Positions 15,476 through 23,811 of a DNA stretch of 37,011 nt are shown piece by piece (the stretch's first letter is position 1; every line of letters begins with the position of its first letter). The notes under the pieces were generated by a model. That model saw only the letters and a list, made by a program, of their open reading frames with translations. It did no database searches and was not told where the DNA came from. The DNA is from Tissierella sp. P1 (GTDB lineage Bacteria; Bacillota; Clostridia; Tissierellales; Tissierellaceae). Both the position numbers and the translations under genes were made by a program. The stretch is from NCBI RefSeq assembly GCF_002266425.1, contig NZ_NPMN01000034.1, positions 1 through 37,011 on the forward strand. Reading direction: 5' to 3'.

Positions 15476-16366
15476 ATGAAAGTAGGAATTCCTAAAGGGT
15501 TATTGTATTATACATATCATCCTTTTTTACAAACATTTTTTTCTGAACTAGGAGCTGAAATAATTACTTCATCTGATACTAATAAAAAGATATTAGATGA
15601 AGGTATTAAATATTCAGTAGATGAAGCTTGTCTTCCAGTTAAGATATTTCATGGGCATGTTTCTTCATTGAAAGATAAATGTGACATTATTGTAATTCCT
15701 AGAATAATGCAGGTTAGAGAAAGAGAATATATATGTCCAAAGTTCTGCGGACTTCCTGAAATGATCTTAAATAGTATACCTGATATTACTGAAACTATTA
15801 CAGAGCCTATTTATGCTATATCAAAAAGAAGACTTTATAGCTGGGCTGAAGAAGCAGGAAGTAAAATAACAAAAGATAGTTCTAGAATAAGAAAGGCGTT
15901 TAGTATGGCATTAGATGAACAGAAAAGTCATAAACAAGGCATAAAAGATGAGAATTACAAATTTAGAGTTGCTTTGGCAGGTCATCCATATAATATTTAT
16001 GATAATTTTATTAATATGAACATAGTCCAAAAACTTAATGAATTAGGGGTAGGTGTCATAACAGAAGAACATGTGGATGATGAATCGATAGATTTGGAAG
16101 TTAAAAAATTATATAAAAGACCTTTCTGGACATTTGCTAGAAATTCCTATGGATTTACAGTATATGGATCTAGAGAAGGACTATTTGATGGAATTATATA
16201 TATATCTTCCTTTGCATGTGGAATAGATTCTGTAGTAGTTGAACTTATTAAGGATAAAATAGGGGAATTTCCTTTTATGATATTGAAGGTAGATGAGCAT
16301 ACTGGTGAGGCAGGTCTTGATACAAGAGTGGAAGCTTTTGTAGATATGTTGGAAAGGAGTCATTAA
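15476..16366 (+). CDS. Acyl-CoA dehydratase activase-related protein (DUF2229 type), first subunit-like gene
   Basis: The 296-residue protein opens with the DUF2229 signature: KVGIPKGLLYYTYHPFLQTF, SDTNKKILDEGIKYSVDEAC, LPVKIFHGHV and VIPRIMQV. Cysteines in DEACLP and in CPKFCGLPE are placed like cluster ligands of the 2-hydroxyacyl-CoA dehydratase fold. The C-terminal half carries ALAGHPYNIYD and an ending SFACGIDS...ILKVDEHTGEAGLDTRVEAFVDML that recurs in the next gene. In many Clostridia these domains are fused to the BadF/HgdC ATPase; here they are separate genes. AAGGAGG precedes the ATG. The system is thought to be an ATP-driven low-potential electron donor, but the client enzyme is unknown and no dehydratase lies nearby. 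Confidence 0.85.
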   Translation: MKVGIPKGLLYYTYHPFLQTFFSELGAEIITSSDTNKKILDEGIKYSVDEACLPVKIFHGHVSSLKDKCDIIVIPRIMQVREREYICPKFCGLPEMILNSIPDITETITEPIYAISKRRLYSWAEEAGSKITKDSSRIRKAFSMALDEQKSHKQGIKDENYKFRVALAGHPYNIYDNFINMNIVQKLNELGVGVITEEHVDDESIDLEVKKLYKRPFWTFARNSYGFTVYGSREGLFDGIIYISSFACGIDSVVVELIKDKIGEFPFMILKVDEHTGEAGLDTRVEAFVDMLERSH

Positions 16367-16367
16367 T

Positions 16368-17465
16368 ATGAAAATAACAGCTCCACATTTAGGAAATGTA
16401 TATTTAGCTGCAAAAACATTATTTGATGGTCTTGAAGTAGAGTATATAATGCCACCATTTAATAATAAGGAAGCTCTGGAAATTGGTTCTTTACATTCTC
16501 CTGAAGAAATGTGCCTACCATTCAAAATAATGATAGGAAATTATATACAGGCTATTGAAAAAGGGGCGAATACAGTAATACTTCCAGGAAGCTGTGGACC
16601 ATGTAGATTTGGAGAATATGGTGAAATGCAGATAAACTTATTGAATAAGCTTGGATACAATTTAGAGTTTATATTATTAGATTTTCCAAAAGATATAGGG
16701 ATAAAAGAACTATTTCATAGAATAAACAGGATATCGGGAGGCAGTAATAAACGAAATCATCAAAAGATAAGGGCTTTATTAGATGCCATAAAGGTGATAA
16801 ATTTAATTGATGAAATAGAAGCAAAGGCACATTATTTAGCTGGATATGAAAAGATAAATGGTCAATGTAAATCTCTGCTAAATAATTGTAAGAGAGATGC
16901 TTTAAAATGTAAGAGTCCTAAAGAAATGATTAATTTGCTAGAAGACTATAAAAATAATATAAATAGTATAGAAATAGACAAAAATAAAAATCCAATTAAA
17001 ATAGCTATAATAGGCGAAATTTATACTGTAATTGAACCATTTTCAAACTTATATGTTGAGGATAAATTGATGGATTATGGAATTACAACATCAAGAGGGT
17101 TGACACCTAGTTGGTGGGTCAAAAATACTGCATTAGTTCCTACTAAATTAAATTCACTTGATATAAAAAGAGGAGCGAAAGAATATCTCAACCTTGGAAT
17201 AGGGGGGCATGCAAGGGAATGTATTGGTGAAGCAGTTTTGGCTTATGAGGGAGGTTTTGATGGGGCTATTCAAATATTTCCAATGGGCTGTATGCCAGAA
17301 ATCGTTTCGAAGGCAATCTTGCCTACAATATCAAAGGATAAAGATTTCCCTATAATGTCCCTTGTAGTTGATGAAATGACTGGTGAAGCTGGATTTGTTA
17401 CTAGGATTGAAGCATTTGTAGATTTGCTTGAAAGGAGAAAGAAAGATGCATTATCTTGGAGTTGA
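16368..17465 (+). CDS. Acyl-CoA dehydratase activase-related / HgdB-like protein, second gene
   Basis: This 365-residue protein is from the same fold group as its upstream neighbour. Its N-terminal half has APHLGNVYLAAKTLFDGL, SPEEMCLPFKIMIGNYIQAIEKGANTVI and a Cys pair in GSCGPCRFGEY. Its C-terminal half has KIAIIGEIYTVIEPFSNL, a conserved IGGHARECIGEA segment, a Cys in FPMGCMPE, and the shared SLVVDEMTGEAGFVTRIEAFVDLLER ending. The cysteines probably bind an Fe-S cluster that receives electrons from the ATPase encoded next. The ATG follows the previous stop by one base, with AAAGGAG inside that gene's end. The 3' end overlaps the ATPase gene by 20 bases, so the three genes form one operon. 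Confidence 0.85.
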   Translation: MKITAPHLGNVYLAAKTLFDGLEVEYIMPPFNNKEALEIGSLHSPEEMCLPFKIMIGNYIQAIEKGANTVILPGSCGPCRFGEYGEMQINLLNKLGYNLEFILLDFPKDIGIKELFHRINRISGGSNKRNHQKIRALLDAIKVINLIDEIEAKAHYLAGYEKINGQCKSLLNNCKRDALKCKSPKEMINLLEDYKNNINSIEIDKNKNPIKIAIIGEIYTVIEPFSNLYVEDKLMDYGITTSRGLTPSWWVKNTALVPTKLNSLDIKRGAKEYLNLGIGGHARECIGEAVLAYEGGFDGAIQIFPMGCMPEIVSKAILPTISKDKDFPIMSLVVDEMTGEAGFVTRIEAFVDLLERRKKDALSWS

Positions 17466-18402
17466 TGTAGGTTCAGTGAGTACTAATCTTGTGATTTTAG
17501 ATAACAAGATGAATGTAATAGAAAAGATTTATTTAAGGACTAAGGGAAGTCCAATAAAGGCTGTTCAGGATGGACTAAAGATTTTAAGGGATAAATATGA
17601 TGGAATCAAAATTGGAGCAGCTGGAACTACTGGAAGCGGCAGACAGATAGCTGCAACATTAATAGGAGCTGATGCAATAAAGAATGAAATAACAACCCAT
17701 GCAGTTGCTGCCCTTGAGATAGATAAGGATGTAAAAACAATAATTGAAATTGGAGGTCAGGATTCAAAAATTATTATTCTAAGAAATGGAGTAGTCTCTG
17801 ACTTTGGAATGAATACAGTTTGCGCAGCGGGTACAGGTTCATTTATCGATAGACAGGCAGAAAGACTTGATATTCCAATTGAAGAATTTGGTGATTATGC
17901 TTTAAAATCAAATACAGCTGTAAGAATTGCTGGAAGGTGTGCAGTTTTTGCTGAATCAGATATGATACATAAGCAGCAGTTGGGATATAATAAATCTGAT
18001 ATAATAAGAGGTCTTTGTGATGCTTTAGTTAGAAACTACCTTAATAATATTGGAAAAGGTAAAGAGATTATGCCTAAAGTATTTTTTCAAGGAGGAGTTG
18101 CAGCTAATAAAGGAATAAAAACAGCCTTTGAAAATGCTTTGAATTTTGAGATATTTGTTCCTGAACATTATAATGTAATGGGTTCAATAGGTGCCGCTAT
18201 AATAGCGAAGGAAGCTGTTGAAAAAAATGGGAGGACCAATTTCAAAGGTCTAGATCTTGCAGAAAATAAATTCATTTCTAAAAGTTTTGAATGTAATGGA
18301 TGTGCAAATAGATGTGAAGTTGTTACTATTAATGAGAACAGCAGTGATATTGGCTGCTTTGGAGATAGATGTGGAAAATGGAGCAATAAAATTGCCATAT
18401 AA
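17446..18402 (+). CDS. Acyl-CoA dehydratase activase (BadF/BadG/HgdC ATPase, YjiL-like)
   Basis: The 318-residue ASKHA-fold ATPase has GVDVGSVSTNLVILD (phosphate 1), EIGGQDSKIIIL (phosphate 2), and FGMNTVCAAGTGSF with the first cluster cysteine. IAGRCAVFAESDMIHKQQLG holds the second, and FQGGVAANKGI forms the adenosine motif. The family is a dimer with one 4Fe-4S cluster between subunits. ATP hydrolysis drives an electron to a partner reductase. The C-terminus has an extra Cys-rich tail (CNGCANRCE and CFGDRC), which may hold another cluster or metal. Start at 17446, chosen for AAAGGAG at good spacing. Last gene of the three-gene operon. Confidence 0.92.
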   Translation: MHYLGVDVGSVSTNLVILDNKMNVIEKIYLRTKGSPIKAVQDGLKILRDKYDGIKIGAAGTTGSGRQIAATLIGADAIKNEITTHAVAALEIDKDVKTIIEIGGQDSKIIILRNGVVSDFGMNTVCAAGTGSFIDRQAERLDIPIEEFGDYALKSNTAVRIAGRCAVFAESDMIHKQQLGYNKSDIIRGLCDALVRNYLNNIGKGKEIMPKVFFQGGVAANKGIKTAFENALNFEIFVPEHYNVMGSIGAAIIAKEAVEKNGRTNFKGLDLAENKFISKSFECNGCANRCEVVTINENSSDIGCFGDRCGKWSNKIAI

Positions 18403-18438
18403 GAATAAGCTCAGGCTTAGAAGCCTGAGCTTATTCTT
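18401..18438. terminator. Perfect 18-bp inverted repeat, likely bidirectional terminator
   Basis: AAGAATAAGCTCAGGCTT (18401-18418), a 2-base spacer, and its exact reverse complement (18421-18438). The first arm overlaps the stop codon of the activase gene. It lies between convergent genes. There is only a modest T-rich flank on either side, so termination is inferred from strength and position. Confidence 0.75.
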
Positions 18439-18494
18439 ATAGAAAACAGGAAAGTTCTACTTTAATGTTATCGATAGACGCTTTTCCTACGTTT

Positions 18495-20059
18495 CTAAAA
18501 ATCATCTTTAAATAATTTTTCGATAGTATTTACATCATGACCAACTTTTAGAGGGCTTACTGATGGACCTTCTAATATTTCTCCTTGATAGGAAAATCTT
18601 GAACCATGGCAAGGACAATCCCAGGATCTTTCAGCAGAATTCCAGTTTAATTCACATCCCATATGTGTGCAAGTGGTATTTACTAAGTAAAGCTTACCTT
18701 CCTCATCTCTATAGGCTCCAACCCTATTTCCATCTATTTCTAAGACTTTTCCTTCTCCATTCTGGATATCTATATCTTTATCTAATGATGAAAGTTTTCC
18801 CTTTACTAGATGTTTTGCAACGTCGGCATTCTGAACAATAAAATTTTTTGTAGATGCAGCAATGGTTTTACGTGATGGATCATATACATCTTGCCATGGA
18901 CTTTCACCTTTTATAATCAAATCCTTAAGGACTAAGGAGGAGACTGTACTATTTGTCATTCCCCATTTTTGGAATCCAGTGGCTACATATAGGTTAGGCG
19001 TATTTGAAGTGAATTTTCCTATATAGGGTATACCGTCTAAAGTCATGCAATCTTGAGTAGACCATCGAAATGGAACATCCTCTATAGTAAATACCTCACT
19101 TGCAAAATCTATTAATGCTCCATAATGTCTGTTCATATCTTCACCTTGACCAGTTTTGTGTTCGTCTCCAACCACTAGGATAAGCTCACCTCCTGGTATA
19201 TTGGCTAGTCTCAGGGAACGGGTGGGTTTTTCTGCGTTTATATACATTCCACCTGGATATTTTTCCTTTGCTCTAATCCCTACAATATAAGTTCTGGAAG
19301 TATAAATTCTTGCGAAGTACATTCCATGCTTATTATAAAAGGATAGTGAGATGCAATAATTACCTTTTCAGCAGTGATTTTTTTTCCATGTGAAGTTACA
19401 ATTACATAATTGTCGCTTTCCTCAATATCTACGATTCTAGTTTGTTCATATATCTGAACACCCTTATTATGAATAATCTCTGCTAAAGAAAATAAATACT
19501 TAAGGGGATGAAATTGAGCTTGATTATCAAATCGAACAGCTCCCTTAATGGGAATTGGAAAAGGTATATTTTCTATATAGGAAGCTTTTATACCTAGACT
19601 TGAGGCTGCTTTGACTTCATCATGAATTTTTTGTAAGTACTCATCTTGTTGTGTATATACAAATGAGGATTGAGAAATATATTCGCAATCTATATTATTT
19701 TCTTCTGCAATTTTTTTAATTTCATGAATGGCAGTTTCGTTTGCAGTAGCATATTGTTTCGCTAGTTCTGATCCCAATTGATTTTGAATTTTATCGTAAA
19801 TAAGACTATGCTGTGAAGTAATTTTGGCCGTTGTATGTCCTGAAGCACCATGACCTATGTGAGTTGCTTCAAGAACAGCAATTTTAAACCCTTCTTTTTC
19901 TAATTGATATGCACATTGAATTCCCGCCAATCCACCTCCAACTATTGCAATGTCTACAGTTATATCTTCTTCTAAAGCAGGATAATTAGTCATAAATGCA
20001 GATGCTAACCAATAGGAAATGGGTTGCTTTTCAAAATACCTCTTATTATTTATAATCAT
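18495..20059 (-). CDS. FAD-dependent oxidoreductase with C-terminal Rieske 2Fe-2S domain, frameshifted
   Basis: Two overlapping frames make one gene of about 520 residues. The first (20059 down to about 19340) has the DAO-type FAD site VDIAIVGGGLAGIQCAYQLE and GHGASGHTTAKI. The second (from GMYFARIYTSR on) completes the flavin domain (GIPYIGKF, LYVATGFQKWGMTNS). It ends in a Rieske domain with CTHMGCELNWN and CPCHGSRF, giving two Cys and two His ligands. The frames join if the T-run at 19340-19337 has five T instead of four, giving ASHYPFYNKHGMYFARIY. The family fuses glycine-oxidase-like flavoproteins to a Rieske cluster; the substrate is not known. Start at 20059 because GGAGG lies 5 bases upstream. 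Probable sequencing error or recent one-base loss. Confidence 0.88.
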
Positions 20060-20177
20060 ATTTTCCTCCATATCATCAATTATTTAATATATATCTTTTG
20101 CTTATATAATACTAATTATTCAAATTTTGTTAATTAAGAAGGACCATTGAATAAATCAATAGTCCTTTCTTAATAAG

Positions 20178-20325
20178 TTATATAAATTTATTTTCTGCCA
20201 ACGGCAGATGGCTTTTCAGTTCATCTGGAGAAATAACCTTTTTCGTCAGGAACTCAGTAATTTACTTCACCTGTAGTTCTGTTAATAACTATATACTCTT
20301 CACCATTTATAAATCTCATTTCCAT
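20178..20325 (-). pseudogene. Small unidentified ORF, broken by a one-base indel
   Basis: AAGGAGGTGATTGAT and an ATG at 20325 form an excellent initiation site. The first frame reads MEMRFINGEEYIVINRTTGE and continues to a TGA. The next frame continues with a plausible protein (ITEFLTKKVISPDEL, then KSHLPLAENKFI) to TAA at 20180-20178. Removing one A near 20261 gives one frame of about 48 residues. I do not recognise the family. It could be a real small protein with a sequencing indel, or a decayed gene. It sits between the FAD/Rieske gene and the erm promoter. Confidence 0.5.
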
Positions 20326-20491
20326 ATCAATCACCTCCTTGTAAATAGTATCTTATTATAGATAAGAATTATACGATATAGATTAAGCATAGATAGAATT
20401 TATAACTAATTCTTATAGATTAATATTAAAATTTGTATTGAAAGTATTTACTTAATTCATATTAAAGTTAATATAAATGACTTAAGATTTG

Positions 20492-20520
20492 TTGATAAAT
20501 AAATATATCCATGATATAAT
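20492..20520 (+). promoter_or_regulatory. Sigma-A promoter of the erm transcript
   Basis: TTGATA (20492-20497) and a perfect TATAAT (20515-20520) with a 17-base spacer. Transcription would start near 20527, just ahead of the leader ribosome site. Confidence 0.88.
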
Positions 20521-20550
20521 CAATTAAATATCTTGAAGGGAGAGTTGCAA

Positions 20551-20595
20551 GTGGGTATTAGTTTTATAAGAATTCGTTTTTTAATTGTTAGATAA
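20551..20595 (+). CDS. erm leader peptide (14 residues)
   Basis: AAGGGAGAG precedes a GTG start, and the frame reads MGISFIRIRFLIVR before TAA. It lies between the erm promoter and the attenuator, where macrolide-resistance leader peptides sit. The Arg-Ile-Arg triplet is an Arg-x-Arg ('+x+') arrest motif of the kind at which macrolide-bound ribosomes stall in ErmD-type leaders. A hairpin (TAATTGT/ACAATTA) overlaps the last codons and would be opened by a stalled ribosome. Function is inferred from position and motif. Confidence 0.8.
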   Translation: MGISFIRIRFLIVR

Positions 20596-20612
20596 AAACA
20601 ATTAGATATTTT

Positions 20613-20736
20613 ATAAGGTATAATTGCCTAGGAAATAGGTCTGTTTCTTGTACCTTATCTTAATGGATTCTTGTAATGAACATTCATGCAGCTTTATATT
20701 TAGTTTATACCTTGTTCAGAAAAACAAGGTATTTTT
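20613..20736 (+). promoter_or_regulatory. erm transcription attenuator (alternative stem-loops and terminator)
   Basis: Four complementary segments are visible. Segment 1 is ATAAGGTATAA (20613-20623). Segment 2 is TACCTTAT (20651-20658). Segment 3 is TTATACCTTGTT (20705-20716). Segment 4 is AACAAGGTAT (20723-20732), followed by TTTT. Segments 1:2 and 3:4 pair to give a protective stem and a Rho-independent terminator (20707-20736). Segment 1 also pairs perfectly with segment 3 (AAGGTATAA/TTATACCTT), forming an antiterminator. A ribosome stalled on the leader peptide is the expected switch. Mechanism inferred from pairing. Confidence 0.75.
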
Positions 20737-20768
20737 GTATTTGTTTGATCTATAGATATGGAGATATC

Positions 20769-20807
20769 AAAAGCTATAAATGAGTAGTTTATTTATAGCT
20801 TTTTTGT
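20769..20807 (+). terminator. Second terminator in the erm leader
   Basis: AAAAGCTATAAAT (20769-20781) pairs with ATTTATAGCTTTT (20791-20803), and the T-run continues. It lies about 80 bases before the erm start, so it would also have to be bypassed for expression. Confidence 0.75.
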
Positions 20808-20889
20808 TTTTTGAAAATTTATTTATAAAAAGAATATACAAGAATCCACATTTGATCATTATTTTAAATTTATGAATGGCGGTGGATGT

Positions 20890-21756
20890 ATGATTAAAAT
20901 ACAGGATACACAGAATTTTCTCTATAACAGAAGATTGGTAGTGGATTTAATAAAGAAAAGCAATATAGATAAAGATGACATAATAATTGAGATTGGACCA
21001 GGTAAGGGAATTATTACAAATGAGCTAGCCACAAGAGCCAAAAGAATATATGGAATAGAATATGATGTTCATTTATATGACGAACTTAAAAGTAGATTTT
21101 TAAATGTAGAAAATGTTGAAATTATATATGGAGATTTTCTAGAGTTTAACTTGCTGGAAAAATATAAATACAAGGTTTTTTCAAATATTCCATATAATAT
21201 TACAGCAAAAATCTTGCTTAAGTTAACATCTTTTTCTAATCCTCCTGAAGATATATATATTATTATTCAAGATGAGGCAGCCAGAAAATATGCTGGCAAT
21301 CCATATAGTAGAGAAAGTATGAGATCTTTACTTCTTAAGCCATATTTTGAATTCAAAATTATCCATAGATTTAGAAATACGGATTTTGTTCCTGTTCCTA
21401 AAGTTAATAGTGTTTTTCTTCATATCAAAAAGAGAGAAAATACTTTAATAGATAAAAAGAACTCAGATTTGTATAATGATTTTATTGCATATATTTTTAG
21501 CAGCAGTGGCAATAACTTAAAGGAAAAAACTAAGAATATTTTTTCCTATAAGCAGCTTAAACGACTTTCTGAAAATATAGGATTTCAAATTACTGATAGT
21601 CCAGTCAATTTAAACTTTGAAAAATGGCTTAAAATTTTTCAATATTTTATAATAGGTGTTTCTACAGATAAACAAAAATTGATTTATAATGAATACGTTC
21701 GGCTTCTCAATGAGCAAAGCAAAATAGATAAAAGAAATCGGAATTTTAAATATTAG
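20890..21756 (+). CDS. erm: 23S rRNA (adenine-N6) methyltransferase, Erm family
   Basis: The 288-residue Rossmann methyltransferase has the Erm/KsgA motifs: the N-terminal QDTQNFLYNRRLV, SAM motif I EIGPGKG (34-40), acidic IEYD, motif GDFLEF and the catalytic NIPYN (99-103). The C-terminal half (QDEAARKYAG, SRESMRSLLLKPYFE and FRNTDFVPVPKVNSVFL) is Erm-like, not KsgA-like. It dimethylates A2058 of 23S rRNA, giving macrolide-lincosamide-streptogramin B resistance. The leader peptide and attenuator upstream strongly support Erm over a housekeeping KsgA. I start at the ATG at 20890 behind GGCGGTGGA; an ATG at 20872 in the same frame is possible. I cannot assign an Erm class. Confidence 0.92.
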   Translation: MIKIQDTQNFLYNRRLVVDLIKKSNIDKDDIIIEIGPGKGIITNELATRAKRIYGIEYDVHLYDELKSRFLNVENVEIIYGDFLEFNLLEKYKYKVFSNIPYNITAKILLKLTSFSNPPEDIYIIIQDEAARKYAGNPYSRESMRSLLLKPYFEFKIIHRFRNTDFVPVPKVNSVFLHIKKRENTLIDKKNSDLYNDFIAYIFSSSGNNLKEKTKNIFSYKQLKRLSENIGFQITDSPVNLNFEKWLKIFQYFIIGVSTDKQKLIYNEYVRLLNEQSKIDKRNRNFKY

Positions 21757-22058
21757 AAATCGGATAATTTAATTTTTGTAACCTTTTGGGATTTTAGCTA
21801 GTATAGTTATATGAAATGATAGCTATCAGTTAGATTATTAAGGAAGATGTGAAAGTGGAAAATTTTATTAATATAACAGATTTGAAAAGTAAGGAGGAAT
21901 TCTATAGAAAATATAAATATTTAGTATGGTTAATAAACTTAGACTAAAAATATTTAATTTGATAAAAGTGATAAATTATGCCTTAAACTTAGATTGCCAA
22001 GGTAATATAGGAATTATATAGCCTTGGCAATAGGCTTTATAATAAGGAACTAATTAGA
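21757..22058. other. Convergent intergenic gap with one stem-loop
   Basis: No gene is seen. TTGCCAAGG and CCTTGGCAA form a 9-bp outer stem around an AT-rich inner repeat (about 21993-22029). It lies between the convergent erm and helical-protein genes and has no clear T-tract. It may act as a weak terminator for either. Confidence 0.5.
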
Positions 22059-22613
22059 TTAGCAATAAAATTTACATGGGAACTGTTTAATTATTCCATT
22101 ACTCATTACGTCTGCCATTTCTAAAGCTTGGATTTCAAGCTTATCATATGTTTCTATACTTGCTTCGTAGTCTTTATTAATCATATCAAGGGCTTCGGTT
22201 TTTACGAAATCTAAATGTTCAAATAACATTCTTTTCCATTCTTCTTCAGACCAAAAAGGATTAATAGTACCAAGTAAAGTTGCTATTTCCTCTGCATTTT
22301 TATACCAGTTTTTTTCAAGTTCTTCTGCTTTTTTATTATCACCAGCTATAACAGCTTTAACAAGATCAGCAGCTAAAGTGAGATGCTTTGTAAGTAATTC
22401 AGCAAAATTAGTGGCTATAGTATCTCCATAAAATGGCTTTAATGCTTCACCAAAATCCAAAGGATTTCGAAGAAGGCGGTTGACGGTATATTTTTCATCA
22501 GGTAAATTAAAGACAATACTTGTAATTGCCATTCTAGTCCAAGCACTATGCTGTTCCCATAACATACGAAACTCATTCATTAAATTCAATTGGCATCTAG
22601 TAATACATTCCAT
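22059..22613 (-). CDS. Conserved helical protein of unknown function
   Basis: The 184-residue protein is predicted almost all-helical. It has a distinctive set of conserved-looking segments: LWEQHSAWTRMAITSIVFNLPD, TVNRLLRNPLDF, LKPFYG, LLTKHLTLAADLVKAVIAGD, NWYKNAEEIATLLGTINPFWSEEEW, MLFEHL and ADVMSNGIIKQFP. Similar Clostridial proteins are, from memory, sometimes labelled acetylglutamate kinase. This one has no kinase fold or nucleotide motif, and I regard that name as an error. The His-rich four-helix look (H in WEQH, TKH, FEH) resembles hemerythrin-like or metal-binding bundles, but I cannot confirm a metal site. AAGGTGG precedes the ATG. Monocistronic, next to the siderophore transporter. 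Confidence 0.8.
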   Translation of the reverse strand: MECITRCQLNLMNEFRMLWEQHSAWTRMAITSIVFNLPDEKYTVNRLLRNPLDFGEALKPFYGDTIATNFAELLTKHLTLAADLVKAVIAGDNKKAEELEKNWYKNAEEIATLLGTINPFWSEEEWKRMLFEHLDFVKTEALDMINKDYEASIETYDKLEIQALEMADVMSNGIIKQFPCKFYC

Positions 22614-22708
22614 ACTTTGACCACCTTTATGATATATTTATTACCATATTATGTTAGATGAATTATAAGGTTCAATAAACAAAAATAATTATTAGTTAAT
22701 AGATAAGA

Positions 22709-22770
22709 TAATAGAAAAACTCATTTCTAGATAGGCCCTATTTAAAGTTTTATCAGAAATGAGTTTCTGT
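22709..22770 (-). terminator. Terminator of the siderophore transport operon
   Basis: On the minus strand, AACTCATTTCTGATA pairs with TATCTAGAAATGAGTT (one bulge), followed by TTTCT. The same roughly 60-base block recurs with changes at 31700-31755. Confidence 0.75.
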
Positions 22771-22794
22771 TAGTTATACTGTAGATATGAAATT

Positions 22795-23784
22795 TTATAA
22801 TCCAGACTGTATATCTTCTATCATTGTCATTGTTCCGGTTAATCCGCCAGAAGCCACATACCAAACTTGTGAGCTAAGATATATTATTTTATCATTTTTA
22901 TAAGCCTGAGTTTGTTTAATAATATCATTATCAAAAATTTGTTCTGCTGATGTACTGCCACCAGTAGTAGCAGCTCTATCAATAATTAGAATATATTGAG
23001 GATCTTTTTCTAATATATATTCAAAGGTAACTTTATCACCATGATTATCTGCGGGTATATTTTTATCTATAGGTATAAATCCAAAATCACCATGTATTAT
23101 ACCAAATCGAGAACCTTCACCATAAACGCTTATAGCGCCATCGTTAGCCATAACTATAAGAGCATTTTTTTCATCTTCTGTAACAGCCTTATTTAAAGCT
23201 TGAACAGCTTCATTAATGGAGGCAAGTTCTTTTTCCACTAGATCTTCTTTTCCAAAGATTTCACCTAAAAGTTTAACATTATCGGTAAATGACTTCATAT
23301 AGTTAGCGCCATCAATGTTTAAAAATACAGTAGGAGCTATTTTAGCCAGTTCATCGTATACTTCTGCTTGTCTACCAGATACAAAAATTACATCTGGCTC
23401 AAGCTCAAAAATTTTTTCAAAATTGGGTTCAAATAATGTCCCTACATCTTCATATTTTTCATCATTAAATTTTTCAAGAAACGTTGGAATGTTAGACTTT
23501 GGAAGTCCTATAATTTCCACTCCAAGTTTATCTAAGGAATCTAAAGTTGCATAGTCAAATACAATTACTTTTTCAGGTTTTTTATTAACAACAGTTTCTC
23601 CTAGATGATGGGTAATAGTTATAGTAGAAGGTTCTTCAGCGTTTTCATTTGGAGTTTGTACATTTTCTTCATTCTGAGAATCGACTACAATGTCTTCAGG
23701 AGTTTTTTTAGAGTTGCAAGCAGTAAGAGTTAAAGCAGCAACAATTACTAAGACTAAAATAAGTAAACTTTTTGTTTTTTTCAT
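22795..23784 (-). CDS. Siderophore ABC transporter substrate-binding lipoprotein (YclQ/FatB-like)
   Basis: The 329-residue protein has a lipoprotein signal (LVIVAALTLTAC, lipid Cys at residue 23), an acidic Asn/Glu linker, and a type III (FecB-like) binding fold. Conserved parts are TITHHLGETVVNKKPEKVIVFDYATLDSLDKLG, EPNFEKIFELEPDVIFVSGRQ and VSGRQAEVYDELAKIAPTVFLN. It captures iron-siderophore outside the membrane. Gene order and strand match yclN-yclO-yclP-yclQ of B. subtilis (petrobactin uptake), but the ligand here is not proven. Start at the ATG at 23784 behind GAGGTGG. It is the last gene of the operon and is followed by a terminator. Iron control by the upstream Fur box is expected. 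Confidence 0.92.
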   Translation of the reverse strand: MKKTKSLLILVLVIVAALTLTACNSKKTPEDIVVDSQNEENVQTPNENAEEPSTITITHHLGETVVNKKPEKVIVFDYATLDSLDKLGVEIIGLPKSNIPTFLEKFNDEKYEDVGTLFEPNFEKIFELEPDVIFVSGRQAEVYDELAKIAPTVFLNIDGANYMKSFTDNVKLLGEIFGKEDLVEKELASINEAVQALNKAVTEDEKNALIVMANDGAISVYGEGSRFGIIHGDFGFIPIDKNIPADNHGDKVTFEYILEKDPQYILIIDRAATTGGSTSAEQIFDNDIIKQTQAYKNDKIIYLSSQVWYVASGGLTGTMTMIEDIQSGL

Positions 23785-23811
23785 ATTTTCCACCTCATAA
23801 TATTTTTTATT

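Noticed and set aside
20178..20325. In-frame TGA of the small ORF read as selenocysteine
   Set aside because: A second TGA follows in the same frame and the shifted frame gives a better protein, so an indel is the simpler explanation.
20890..21756. Housekeeping KsgA (16S rRNA dimethyltransferase)
   Set aside because: The C-terminal half and NIPYN context are Erm-like, and the leader peptide with attenuator is specific to inducible macrolide resistance.
22059..22613. Acetylglutamate kinase
   Set aside because: The name is sometimes attached to relatives, but there is no amino-acid-kinase motif and the length and helical make-up do not fit.
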